The position numbers and the translations under genes were made by a program. Below are positions 17,794 through 26,579 of a stretch of 52,183 bases of DNA, one piece after another. The stretch comes from an uncultured archaeon. GTDB lineage: Archaea > Nanobdellota > Nanobdellia > Woesearchaeales > UBA583. Numbering within the stretch: the first letter of the stretch is position 1; every line of letters starts with the position of its first letter. The stretch lies in NCBI GenBank assembly GCA_937138345.1, contig CAKZOW010000046.1, forward strand, positions 1 to 52,183, read 5' to 3'. The notes beneath the pieces are model-generated. The model was not told the DNA's origin. It saw nothing but the letters and a program-made list of their open reading frames with translations, and did no database searches.

Positions 17794-18981
17794 TCACTTA
17801 AAAGAGATTGAAACAAGAGCTTCCATTTCTATTTTTTGTTTATCTTTTTTGTATTTGTTTGCATTTTTTAATAGTTCGTCTGGATTAATATAAATTTCTT
17901 TTCTCTTCAAAAGAGGAATATTTCTTCGAATATATTGTAGAAATTGAGTTACATTTTTTGGATCTTGAGAATGAATAGTTCTCTCAAAATCTATGAATTT
18001 TACTTGTAATTTATTACCAATAAATATATGTTTATAGGGATTTGTGAGTTCAAATTTTTGGTATCCAAGTTCATCTAATTCATAACATATATCTAAACAC
18101 TGTTGTAATACTTTTAGAGTTTCCTCTTTAGTTGAATTTTCTAAGAAATCTTTAATTATTTTACCCTGACATTTTTCCATAATTTGAATTTGATTTGTTG
18201 AATAATATAATTTAGGAACATAATTTTTATTTTGTAATTTTTGTAAAAAAAGACTTTCTTTATCTGTGAAGTGAGTTTGTGATGTTTTACAAATTACTTC
18301 ATTATTTTTGTATTCTCCTTCATAGATGATTGAGTGTTTCCCTTTTGTTAAATATTTTAGGTTTGATATATTATTTTTTTCTAATTCTTTGAGAATCTCT
18401 CCTTTTGAGAATTCATAGATAATTAATTCTTCCATGAAATGTTTTTCTTTGTATATTTTATTTATTTCATATCCTTCTTGCTCTAATTTTTCTTTGATTT
18501 TTTGCTCTTTTGATAGCGATGAAAATAACATAAATACTTTTCCATTTTTCTCTAGCTTATCATATATTTGATCAATGAATTTAAAGATTATTTCGTATCC
18601 GTGTTTACCACCATAAATTGCCTTGTCTTTGAGAGTTAATTGATTGTATTTTTCTCCATGTTCTAGAGGAAGATATGGAGTATTAAAAAATAGCATATCT
18701 TGTTTTTTTGTAATTGGCTCTAATAAATTACCCTGATGGAGTTTTGCATTTACATTATTGTTTTTGAGCCTTTTTTGTGTTGATGTGATTGCATCAGGGT
18801 TAATATCAGTTGCTGAAAAATTATTTTCTGGAAATGTTTTAACTAACTCTGAGAAAACAAATCCTGAGCCTACTCCTACTTCTGTTATCTTTAGAGTCTT
18901 TGTTTGTTGAAGTTTTTCTTTGAGTAATTTCTCCATCATAAATGAATCTTCTGCGGGTTCGTAAATTGTTTCATAGTACAT
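17794..18981 (-). CDS. HemK2/Mtq2-like methyltransferase fused to a RIO/Bud32-like kinase (COG2112 type)
   Basis: Residues 1-195 are a class I SAM methyltransferase. It has the HemK2 opening 'YEPAEDSFMMEKLL', SAM-binding 'TEVGVGSGFVF' and the catalytic 'NTPYLP' (NPPY-type), the family that methylates the GGQ glutamine of release factors (eRF1/aRF1). Residues 200-395 resemble a small atypical kinase: a glycine-loop equivalent 'GKHSIIYEGEY', Lys in 'EVICKTS', and 'VKFIDFERT' in place of the DFG motif, with 'PKNVTQFLQYI' typical of archaeal COG2112 kinases. The canonical HGD catalytic loop is not seen ('ELTNPYKHIF'), so activity may be atypical. The fusion suggests coupling of translation-termination modification to a kinase or substrate-recognition function (inference). 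Confidence 0.8.
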   Translation of the reverse strand: MYYETIYEPAEDSFMMEKLLKEKLQQTKTLKITEVGVGSGFVFSELVKTFPENNFSATDINPDAITSTQKRLKNNNVNAKLHQGNLLEPITKKQDMLFFNTPYLPLEHGEKYNQLTLKDKAIYGGKHGYEIIFKFIDQIYDKLEKNGKVFMLFSSLSKEQKIKEKLEQEGYEINKIYKEKHFMEELIIYEFSKGEILKELEKNNISNLKYLTKGKHSIIYEGEYKNNEVICKTSQTHFTDKESLFLQKLQNKNYVPKLYYSTNQIQIMEKCQGKIIKDFLENSTKEETLKVLQQCLDICYELDELGYQKFELTNPYKHIFIGNKLQVKFIDFERTIHSQDPKNVTQFLQYIRRNIPLLKRKEIYINPDELLKNANKYKKDKQKIEMEALVSISFK

Positions 18982-18983
18982 TT

Positions 18984-19658
18984 TTATTTTTTAATAAAAT
19001 ATTTTATCTTGTTCCAAATTGTTCTTGCTGTTTTTATTTTATCTAATTGAAGTACATGAATAAATCTAAAAAAATATTCCATATTTGGTGTTTTTTGATA
19101 TTTTTCTCCAGTTATTTTTTCTGCAAATAATATTCTTGACTTTGAGTTATCATCAGTGTCAATTCTAAAAGCATGGTATTTTTGAGTAATATAGAGTAAG
19201 CTTATTTCATCATTTTCCATTCTTTTTATTTCATCGATTATTTCTTGAGAATAATTCATATTATCTACGGTACCTTCAGATTTCTCGTCTAAAAAAATCC
19301 ATAATGTCTTAGCTCCTAGAACTTGATTTAGCTTAACTAAATATTCTCTATTATTACTATTTCTCATAGTTTTAAAATCAAATTTATCTTTTAGTGTCTT
19401 TTCTAGTGCATGTTTTAAAAAAAACTCAAACATAACTCTAGCTTCAGATATTGATCTTCCTTGTGTGATTCCTCCCGAAAAAATAATGTATCTTGCATCT
19501 CTTCTTTCATAATAATTGTCATGCTCTTCACTAATAATATTCTCTGGATATAGAGGTCTTAAATATCTAAACAGAGCATGAATTCTTTGTTTTCCTTCAA
19601 AGTCTAATTTATTATTGTCAAGTAATCTTTTCCCAGGTATTATAACTATTTCTTTCAT
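18984..19658 (-). CDS. DUF218 (YdcF/ElyC-like) family protein
   Basis: The 224-aa product has the DUF218 landmarks in order: 'EIVIIPGKRLL' at the start, 'YIIFSGGITQGRSISEA' (about 75), 'DEKSEGTVDNMNYSQEI' (about 128-144), and 'LLYITQKYHAFRI' (about 155-167). Bacterial relatives act in envelope biogenesis; the biochemical role is not established. Unlike many relatives it has no N-terminal membrane helix. It overlaps the DUF1294 gene upstream by four bases and is two bases from the methyltransferase-kinase gene, so it is operonic. Confidence 0.7.
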   Translation of the reverse strand: MKEIVIIPGKRLLDNNKLDFEGKQRIHALFRYLRPLYPENIISEEHDNYYERRDARYIIFSGGITQGRSISEARVMFEFFLKHALEKTLKDKFDFKTMRNSNNREYLVKLNQVLGAKTLWIFLDEKSEGTVDNMNYSQEIIDEIKRMENDEISLLYITQKYHAFRIDTDDNSKSRILFAEKITGEKYQKTPNMEYFFRFIHVLQLDKIKTARTIWNKIKYFIKK

Positions 19659-19939
19659 AAATTCATCAACTCATATGATATTTGAAAATATCCTAAAATC
19701 CCTAAAATCCATAAAAATAAAATAATATAAGATATGATATAATATCTAAATTTTCCTCTTTTATGTCTAAAAATATGAAATGCTAAAAGAATTGCAAAAA
19801 TACCTCCCATTGCTTCAAGTAAATGTAAAAAGCTCTCTGATACTCTTTGTCTTCCTCTAATTGATGCATGTTTATCAAGTCCAAAGTAAATAAATGATAT
19901 AAAATTAATTACAATTAAATACCAAAAAAAATAATCCAT
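19655..19939 (-). CDS. DUF1294 small membrane protein
   Basis: The 94-aa protein shows the DUF1294 pattern: TM1, then 'DKHASIRGRQRVSESFLHLLEAMGG', TM2, 'IFRHKRGKFRYYIIS', TM3. Function unknown across the family. It is the first gene of the operon running down to 12956, preceded by a strong TATA box at 19959-19971. Confidence 0.8.
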   Translation of the reverse strand: MDYFFWYLIVINFISFIYFGLDKHASIRGRQRVSESFLHLLEAMGGIFAILLAFHIFRHKRGKFRYYIISYIILFLWILGILGYFQISYELMNL

Positions 19940-19958
19940 ATACTAAATTATTTTTTTG

Positions 19959-19971
19959 CATATATAAAAAT
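19959..19971 (-). promoter_or_regulatory. TATA box of the DUF1294-to-ABC operon
   Basis: Minus strand TTTTTATATATGC, centred about 26 bases upstream of the ATG at 19939; probably drives the seven-gene operon to 12956. Confidence 0.7.
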
Positions 19972-19973
19972 TA

Positions 19974-22250
19974 CTATTTTCTATGATATCTCATTCTAAT
20001 TAAAACACCTAAGATAATTAATGTAATAATTAGAACTATTGGAACAATATTTATTGATGACTCTTGAGTATTTTCAATAGGATGAATGTGCTCAATTACT
20101 TCTTTTTCAATTAAATAAGAACCATTTTCATCTTGTAGTGCGAGGTATGTTTTTTGTGAATTTTGAGAAGTTATCAACAATTCACTCCTGTTTAATTCAC
20201 CTAAATAATATGAAGAATTTATTGATAAATCTTTATTTGAGATGAATTTACCATAGGAATCCCTTTTGATAATAATTTCTTCTTTTTCATCATCATAACT
20301 TTGGTCTTGAACACTAGTATCTATTTGTTTTATGACATCACATTCTTTTTTCTCAATGGAATTACTAAAACAGTTATTTTTATCAGTTATTTCTCTTAAA
20401 GAGTATCCATTACTACACTGAGTCCAATTAGAATATTGATAATCAGGTTTGCATGAAGATTCATCAAAGTTATTTACTGGGCGTTCATTATTATTTTCTT
20501 GAGCATATACAACAACATCCTCTTCTTGAATCACATCATCCCTATCATTTTGTGAATCTGAAGGACTATCACTATCATTGTTTCCTGTATCATTATCCAC
20601 CTCAGTTCCACCACCATTATCCGGATTAGTTGTTTCATCTCCTGGACCTGAATCATCAGGACTATCATCTTCAATTACATCTATTGTAATTTCTTCTGAT
20701 GAGATTAGATACTCTTCATTTCCAACACATTCTAAAATAAACACGGCATCTCTTGTTAGAGGACCTAATGATACTTCACCTGTTAGTGTTTTGGATCCAC
20801 TCCAATCTCTTTTTGCCTCACAAGATTGAGCATTAGTTACACCCCAAGATAATGTTATCTTACCTCCTGAAATAATTTGAGTAGTATTGCTTGAAAAAGT
20901 AATTTCTGGATATACAAAATTACCTATTTCATCAACATCAAATTCATATGCCCCAATATCTGGATATGTATCTCTTATAAAACCATTAAAATCATTAGCA
21001 ACCTGTGTTTGACTTCCTTGATCAATTAATTGGGTTGCTTCAGGAACTAGTTCAAAATTTAATGCTGAACTATCTCTGAAAATATCTGTTGTTTCAATAA
21101 TAATATTGTTTTCCAAAACATTATCATCCTGATTTGCCCCACCTCTAAAATTAATTACATCATATGATCCTCTTTTACCATATACAATATTATTTTTTAT
21201 CGTATTTTCAATAGAGTAATCATAGACTATATCAATTGCTGATTTATCTGGAGTTTCAATATATACTGTATTATGATATACTTGAGTATCATATGATCTC
21301 TCTAATGCAATACCACTATCAGTTAATCTATTAGGCAAATCACTATAAATAACATTATTTCTAATTGTACCACCTATGTTTTGAAGAGGACCCGAACTTA
21401 ATCCAAAATCGAGATAATCTTGTCTGATATATTCTCTAGCACCTGAACTTGCCCCAAGTCCAAAACCAATACCTCTTGCATTATTAATTATAAAATTTCT
21501 CTCAACAATTACGTCTTCTGTATTTTGCCAAAGATGAATAGCATGTTCTGCCATAGCTGGAGCTCTATTTTCGCAATAAATATTTTCAACAACATTATCA
21601 TGGATATTCCATCTCCAACTATCATGCATATCAATTCCTCCAGTATAACATGCTGCATTTCCTCCGTGATTTCTAACATTAGATCTACCTGATGCAGTTA
21701 ATTCCATTTTTGAACAACTAATTCTTCCAAAATTATTTCCAGCATTCCCTTCACCAAAGTCATGTTTATTAATTTTAATTAATTGCTCTCTACCATCGAT
21801 GATATGCATATCATGAATTAAAGTATTGTCTGAACCTTTAATATGAATTGGGTGATATGTGAACCTCTTTATTGTAAAACCAATAAGCTCAATATTGTTT
21901 CCAATTATTTCAATACCATATGTTGAATAAGCACCATCTAGAATCACATTTTCTCTAATTCCTGATTGAGACCTTAGTGTGATATCATTTTTATGTATTC
22001 TAATTTTTCCAATAGATGATATATCATATGTTCCATCTTCAAAAATAATTGTAGTATTTTCTTGTGCATTATCAATAATAGTTTGTAGATTTGACGCATC
22101 ACTAGGACTTACAATAATTTGATTGTGATGGTCTTTAATTTCAAAATTAAGTTCTGAACATAGAGGATTGATTGGATAAATTTCTTCTTGAGAATATGAA
22201 CTTCCAACTAATGAGAATATAATCATAATTAGAATACTAAAATGTTTCAT
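19974..22250 (-). CDS. Exported beta-helix protein with Ig-like, TSP1-like and C-terminal anchor modules
   Basis: The 758-aa protein has a signal peptide (residues 1-20), a right-handed beta-helix (about 45-440), an Ig-like domain ('GKITLSWGVTNAQSCEA', about 460-525), an Asp/Asn/Ser-rich linker (530-570), a thrombospondin-like 'SNWTQCSNGYSLREI' (about 610) and a C-terminal TM with a basic tail ('IRMRYHRK'). The beta-helix contains 'CYTGGIDMHDSWRWNIHDN', closely matched in the second beta-helix of the 1902-aa protein, so the two are paralogous. The 'DGTYDI' start of the helix resembles polysaccharide-lyase-like folds, but catalysis is unproven. The linker-TSP-TM tail is shared with the 893-aa protein at 28761. 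Confidence 0.8.
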   Translation of the reverse strand: MKHFSILIMIIFSLVGSSYSQEEIYPINPLCSELNFEIKDHHNQIIVSPSDASNLQTIIDNAQENTTIIFEDGTYDISSIGKIRIHKNDITLRSQSGIRENVILDGAYSTYGIEIIGNNIELIGFTIKRFTYHPIHIKGSDNTLIHDMHIIDGREQLIKINKHDFGEGNAGNNFGRISCSKMELTASGRSNVRNHGGNAACYTGGIDMHDSWRWNIHDNVVENIYCENRAPAMAEHAIHLWQNTEDVIVERNFIINNARGIGFGLGASSGAREYIRQDYLDFGLSSGPLQNIGGTIRNNVIYSDLPNRLTDSGIALERSYDTQVYHNTVYIETPDKSAIDIVYDYSIENTIKNNIVYGKRGSYDVINFRGGANQDDNVLENNIIIETTDIFRDSSALNFELVPEATQLIDQGSQTQVANDFNGFIRDTYPDIGAYEFDVDEIGNFVYPEITFSSNTTQIISGGKITLSWGVTNAQSCEAKRDWSGSKTLTGEVSLGPLTRDAVFILECVGNEEYLISSEEITIDVIEDDSPDDSGPGDETTNPDNGGGTEVDNDTGNNDSDSPSDSQNDRDDVIQEEDVVVYAQENNNERPVNNFDESSCKPDYQYSNWTQCSNGYSLREITDKNNCFSNSIEKKECDVIKQIDTSVQDQSYDDEKEEIIIKRDSYGKFISNKDLSINSSYYLGELNRSELLITSQNSQKTYLALQDENGSYLIEKEVIEHIHPIENTQESSINIVPIVLIITLIILGVLIRMRYHRK

Positions 22251-22280
22251 GAATTTTTTTTAACTATTTTATTAATAATG

Positions 22281-22290
22281 GTTTATATTA
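22281..22290 (-). promoter_or_regulatory. Probable TATA box of the 758-aa beta-helix gene
   Basis: Minus strand TAATATAAAC, about 35 bases upstream of the ATG at 22250, implying a leader of roughly 10 bases. Confidence 0.5.
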
Positions 22291-22334
22291 ACATGGGGTA
22301 GTTAAATGTGAAACATTAAAATGTTTTAGAGTTA

Positions 22335-22367
22335 TTATTTTTTGAGTAATTCTTTTAGAAATCTGTA
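22335..22367 (-). pseudogene. Remnant of an older uvrA 3' end
   Basis: Read on the minus strand these bases encode 'YRFLKELLKK' and a stop. The functional UvrA ends '[14 protein letters not shown]', offset 90 bases. The remnant's ending looks like the ancestral C-terminus, and the current NSART tail is read from the inserted segment. The roughly 60 bases between hold two small palindromes ('aaaatt-ata-aatttt', 'agcat-tg-atgct'). Confidence 0.7.
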
Positions 22368-22415
22368 TAAAAATTATAAATTTTCAACAAATTCTAAAGC
22401 ATTGATGCTAGACCC

Positions 22416-25328
22416 TTACGTTCTTGCAGAGTTTAATAACTCCTTTAGGAATCTTCCAGTATGGCTTTTCTTAACTTTTACAATGTCTTCTGGAGTACCT
22501 TGTGCTACGACTTGTCCTCCACCGGAACCTCCTTCAGGACCCATATCAATTACGTGATCGCAACATTTAATTACATCTAAATTGTGTTCAATTACATAGA
22601 TTGAATTTCCTTTGTCAACTAATCTGTTAAGTACTGTAATTAATTTGTTTACATCCTCGAAATGAAGTCCTGTTGTTGGTTCATCTAAGATGTAAAGTGT
22701 TCTTCCTTTTTTGAATTTTGCAAGCTCTTTTGTTAGTTTAATTCTCTGTGACTCACCTCCTGATAAAGTAGTTGAACTTTGTCCTAGCTTGATGTAACCT
22801 AGACCTACGTCCTGGAGAGTTTTTACTTTTCTGTGAATTGATGAATGATTTTCAAAAAATTCTACTGCTGTATCTACGTCCATATCTAATACATCTGCAA
22901 TTGTTTTTCCTTTATAGAGTACTTCTAGAGTTTCTCTATTGTACCGCTTTCCTTTACATTCTTCACATTCAACATAGACATCAGGTAAGAAGTTCATCTC
23001 AATTTTAATCATACCATCTCCTTGACATGTCTCACATCTTCCACCTTTTACATTAAAGGAAAATCTTCCTTCTTTATATCCACGAGATTTTGCTTCTTTT
23101 GTTGCTGCAAAGATTTTTCTAATCTCATCAAATACTTTAATATATGTTGCAGGATTTGACCTAGGAGTTCTTCCAATTGGAGTTTGATCAATTACAATAA
23201 TACCATCTTCCTCACTAGGTACTTCAATTGATTTGTATTGTCCTACATTCCCTTCAACTGCTTGTTTAAAATGTTTTTTTAGTCCTTGCATCAGTGTTGT
23301 TGTTGTAAGTGTTGATTTCCCTGAACCTGAGACTCCAGTAATTCCACATAAAATACCAGTTGGAAAATCTACTGAGACATTTTGTAAATTATTTGAATTT
23401 GCTCCTTTTAATTTTACAAAATCTCTTGCTTCTCTTCTTGTTTTTGGAACTTCAATTCTAAGATCTCCTTTAAGATATTTTCCTGTCTCGGACTTTCCAT
23501 TTGACATAATCTCCTCAGGTGTTCCTGAAGCTACTACGTGACCTCCATTAACTCCTGCACCTGGACCCATATCAATTATATAATCTGCAGCTTTCATTGT
23601 ATCCTCGTCGTGTTCAACTACAAGAAGAGTATTTCCTACATCTCTTAACTTGTGAAGAGTATTAATTAATTTTTCATTATCTCTTTGATGTAGCCCAATT
23701 GATGGTTCATCTAAAACATACAATACACCCATTAAGTTTGCACCAATTTGAGTTGCAAGTCTGATTCTTTGTGCCTCACCACCTGAGAGAGTCCCTGCTG
23801 ATCTGGAAAGCGTTAGATATCCTAGACCTACATTTGCTAAAAATTCAAGTCTTTCTTTGATTTCTTTGAATACTTGTTTTGCAATAAATTTTTCTTTATC
23901 AGTAAATGATTCTTCAACTTTTTGGAAAAAATTTAGAGCTTCTTCAATATTAAAGTCAGTAATGTCAATAATTGATTTATTATCAATTTTTACTGAGAGT
24001 ACATTCTCTTTTAGTCTTTTTCCATTACATGTTGTACAAGGTTTTGCAACCATAAATTTTTGATAATATGATTTTCTTGAATCTGAATCTGTTTGATTAA
24101 AGAGCCTCTGTGTTTGACCAATAACACCTTCCCAACCATCTTCCATATTCATATTTGCACCATTATGCCATCTACCTCTAATTGGCTCTCCATTGTTTCC
24201 GTGCATGAATATTTGATAAGCTTTTTTAGAAAATGAAGATACGGGTTCCCACAGATCAAAACCATATTTTTCTCCAACAATTGCGAGTTGTTGTGCTCTC
24301 CATTTCAAATCCATTTTACCATAGACTGCAATTGCTCCATCCATGACTGAGAGTGACTTGTCTGGAATAATTAAGTCTTCATCAAATGTGTGAACAGATC
24401 CAATTCCAAGACAAGTTGGACATGCTCCAAAAGGAGAGTTAAATGAAAACTGTCTTGGTTCAGGTTCTTCAAAAACAACTTCGGGGTGGTTTGGACATGA
24501 ACCAAATGTTGAGTAAATTGTTTGAGCTTTTTGATGAATTATTTTTTGGTTTTTTTCATTTAATTTAGCAGGCATGTCTTTTCTTGTCTCTTTTTCTTTT
24601 TCAATATCTAAAACAATTATTGACCCCTTACCAATATGGAGTGCTTGCTCAACTGAGTCTGTAATTCTTGCCCTCTCATCTTCTGAAATTGTTATTCTAT
24701 CTACTACAGCCTCAATGTAGTGTTTTTCATATCTCTCAAGTTTTACTTCTTCTTTTACAGTATCTAGATGATAAACATCACCATCAACTCTTGCTCTACT
24801 AAAACCATCTCTTTTTAGATCATCAAATACTTTTTCATATGTTCCTTTTAGACCTCTTACAATTGGAGCTAAAATCATTACTTTTTTATTTGGCTCAGAG
24901 AGGATTAAATTCACAATATTTTGAGCTGATTGTGGTTGGATTTTTGTATCACATTTTGGACAATGAGATTTACCCACTCTTGCAAATAGTAATCTTAAAT
25001 AATCATAAATCTCAGTTACAGTACCAACAGTTGATCTTGGGTTTTTTGAAGTTGTTTTTTGCTCAATTGAAATTGCAGGAGATAGGCCTTCAATTGAGTC
25101 AACATCAGGTTTTGACATATTACCTAAAAACTGCCGAGCATAAGCTGAGAGTGATTCTACATATCTTCTATTACCCTCAGAGAAAATTGTATCAAAGGCT
25201 AGAGATGACTTTCCTGAACCAGAGAGTCCAGTAATTACTACAAATTTATTTCTTGGAAATTCTACATTAACATTTTTAAGATTGTGCTCACGAGCACCTT
25301 TAACAATAATTTTATCTGATTCTACCAT
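22416..25328 (-). CDS. uvrA: Excinuclease ABC subunit A
   Basis: The 970-aa protein is a full-length UvrA, the damage-recognition ATPase of bacterial-type nucleotide excision repair. It has two ABC modules with Walker A '[14 protein letters not shown]' (about 32) and '[12 protein letters not shown]' (about 650). Signature loops are '[12 protein letters not shown]' and '[12 protein letters not shown]', Walker B '[12 protein letters not shown]' and '[12 protein letters not shown]'. Zinc-binding Cys pairs are seen ('CPKCD', 'CPTCLG', 'CETCQGDG', 'CEECKG'). UvrB and UvrC are not in the window. UvrA in archaea is generally regarded as acquired from bacteria. TATA box at 25351-25363. Both flanks of the gene carry duplications (22335-22367, 25365-25520). 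Confidence 0.97.
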   Translation of the reverse strand: MVESDKIIVKGAREHNLKNVNVEFPRNKFVVITGLSGSGKSSLAFDTIFSEGNRRYVESLSAYARQFLGNMSKPDVDSIEGLSPAISIEQKTTSKNPRSTVGTVTEIYDYLRLLFARVGKSHCPKCDTKIQPQSAQNIVNLILSEPNKKVMILAPIVRGLKGTYEKVFDDLKRDGFSRARVDGDVYHLDTVKEEVKLERYEKHYIEAVVDRITISEDERARITDSVEQALHIGKGSIIVLDIEKEKETRKDMPAKLNEKNQKIIHQKAQTIYSTFGSCPNHPEVVFEEPEPRQFSFNSPFGACPTCLGIGSVHTFDEDLIIPDKSLSVMDGAIAVYGKMDLKWRAQQLAIVGEKYGFDLWEPVSSFSKKAYQIFMHGNNGEPIRGRWHNGANMNMEDGWEGVIGQTQRLFNQTDSDSRKSYYQKFMVAKPCTTCNGKRLKENVLSVKIDNKSIIDITDFNIEEALNFFQKVEESFTDKEKFIAKQVFKEIKERLEFLANVGLGYLTLSRSAGTLSGGEAQRIRLATQIGANLMGVLYVLDEPSIGLHQRDNEKLINTLHKLRDVGNTLLVVEHDEDTMKAADYIIDMGPGAGVNGGHVVASGTPEEIMSNGKSETGKYLKGDLRIEVPKTRREARDFVKLKGANSNNLQNVSVDFPTGILCGITGVSGSGKSTLTTTTLMQGLKKHFKQAVEGNVGQYKSIEVPSEEDGIIVIDQTPIGRTPRSNPATYIKVFDEIRKIFAATKEAKSRGYKEGRFSFNVKGGRCETCQGDGMIKIEMNFLPDVYVECEECKGKRYNRETLEVLYKGKTIADVLDMDVDTAVEFFENHSSIHRKVKTLQDVGLGYIKLGQSSTTLSGGESQRIKLTKELAKFKKGRTLYILDEPTTGLHFEDVNKLITVLNRLVDKGNSIYVIEHNLDVIKCCDHVIDMGPEGGSGGGQVVAQGTPEDIVKVKKSHTGRFLKELLNSART

Positions 25329-25350
25329 ATTCTAAATTAACTACTAATTG

Positions 25351-25363
25351 TTCATATATAAAC
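25351..25363 (-). promoter_or_regulatory. TATA box of uvrA
   Basis: Minus strand GTTTATATATGAA, centred about 29 bases upstream of the ATG at 25328. The 26-bp direct repeat starts two bases beyond its upstream edge. Confidence 0.7.
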
Positions 25364-25364
25364 A

Positions 25365-25520
25365 TAATGCATTACTTTGGTAGAATTAATAGAGCTTGAG
25401 CAAAGCGAAACTCTAGTTGTGTCTACTCAAAAATCCGAGATTTTTGGTCGAATAATGAATTATTCAAAGCTTCAGCAGAAGTTGATTAGAACACTAATGC
25501 ATTACTTTGGTAGAATTAAT
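25365..25520. repeat. 26-bp direct repeats (25365-25390, 25495-25520) flanking a 104-bp hairpin insert
   Basis: The copies are identical ('gcattactttggtagaatta' core), offset 130. The insert at 25391-25494 contains 'caaaaat-ccgag-atttttg', 'aataat-ga-attatt' and smaller stems. It shares 'agcttgag', 'caaagc', 'gaaact' and 'ttcagcagaagtt' in order with the insert at 11320-11384. The short ORF on the track here (25377-25586) runs through the repeats and has no support. The remaining bases to 25553 are AT-rich without a recognisable gene. Confidence 0.85.
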
Positions 25521-25553
25521 CAAATTTCAAATATTTATAATTTAAAAAATATT

Positions 25554-26579
25554 TCAAAATTTATCTTTAAAATATTCTGGAATTAGTATTGATGGAATTT
25601 TATCTGATGGAAGGGGTTTTGAGATGTAATACCCTTGAATAGAATTAAATCTCCTATTATTAAATTCTAATACTCTTAGAAAATCTAATTGTTCTTTTGA
25701 CTCAACACCCTCAACTACTGTTTTTAGATTATAATTTGAACTATAATGAAGAAAATCATTAAAGATCCTTGGGTCCCATACAGTATTATGAGACATTAAA
25801 TGAACTGGAATTTGAGAAGTTTGTTCTCTATCAATTTTTAAGTAATCAAAAACATTAGACTTGAGTGTATTAATATTGTGGGAACCATTACCATAATCAT
25901 CTATTGATAATTTGTGACCTCTTTGTTTTATTTGGTATAAGATAGGTAAAATCTCTTCAAATGAGATTCTCTCGTCAATAGACCCTGCAGTATCTCTTTC
26001 AATGAGTTCTAATTCAAACATTTCTCTAGGTACTCCATATTTTTCACTGATTTTTTCAATATGATCTAGAAGAGTACTTGAAGTAGTCATATCGCTAGTA
26101 TATGAAGAATAATTTGGATTAGAATTAGTGCCTAGTGCAGCTCTATTTCTTGAAACTAATTGTTCTCTAGTTACATTAATTGAACATGGTACAAGTTTAG
26201 CCCCACCTTCTTTCCACATTTTCATATCTCTTGCTGCTTGTTCAAATAAATAATCTCCTAAATCTACTATAAGTTTACTTCTCTCACAAAATTCAATGAA
26301 AAAATATGGGCTTATTAATTCATCCTCTATTTTTAATCTCACTAATGCTTCAAGACCTGTTACTTCTCCTACTGAATTAGGTTCAATTGATACTTTTGGT
26401 TGATATTCTAATACAAATCTATCTTCTTTTAAACTAGTTAAAATAATATCTCTTTTCTCAACTAAAAATGGGTCATCAAATATATTTTTAGACTTTGAAT
26501 TAGAAAATATTGATTTAATATCATTTGGTGTACATCCTATAATACTTGAAGATAAATCATCATTACTAGTTCTTCTCAT
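25554..26579 (-). CDS. EAL-domain protein (cyclic-di-GMP phosphodiesterase type)
   Basis: The 341-aa soluble protein has one EAL domain (about 55-335) with all the catalytic positions of active enzymes visible. These are 'GLEALVR' (Glu 77), Asn in 'PCSINVT', Glu in 'FELELIERD', the Asp pair in 'SIDDYGNG' (variant of DDFG), Lys in 'DYLKIDRE', 'VVEGVES' and Gln in 'IQGYYISKPL'. In bacteria this domain hydrolyses cyclic di-GMP to pGpG. There is no GGDEF domain, no sensor domain and no TM. The ATG overlaps the stop of the HDOD gene by four bases and is preceded by a GAGGTG ribosome site (26585-26590). EAL proteins are very rare in archaea, so transfer from bacteria is likely. Confidence 0.85.
   Translation of the reverse strand: MRRTSNDDLSSSIIGCTPNDIKSIFSNSKSKNIFDDPFLVEKRDIILTSLKEDRFVLEYQPKVSIEPNSVGEVTGLEALVRLKIEDELISPYFFIEFCERSKLIVDLGDYLFEQAARDMKMWKEGGAKLVPCSINVTREQLVSRNRAALGTNSNPNYSSYTSDMTTSSTLLDHIEKISEKYGVPREMFELELIERDTAGSIDERISFEEILPILYQIKQRGHKLSIDDYGNGSHNINTLKSNVFDYLKIDREQTSQIPVHLMSHNTVWDPRIFNDFLHYSSNYNLKTVVEGVESKEQLDFLRVLEFNNRRFNSIQGYYISKPLPSDKIPSILIPEYFKDKF

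Noticed and set aside
22342-22557. 71-aa plus-strand ORF overlapping the uvrA 3' end
   Set aside because: Antisense shadow of uvrA; the region is better explained by the UvrA C-terminal remnant on the minus strand.
2596-25520. CRISPR-like array from the repeated repeat-insert-repeat units
   Set aside because: Each locus has its own different repeat, only two copies each, at scattered positions; no cas genes are present.
25377-25586. 69-aa ORF between uvrA and the EAL gene
   Set aside because: It is made of the direct repeats and hairpin insert, and overlaps the end of the EAL gene on the opposite strand.
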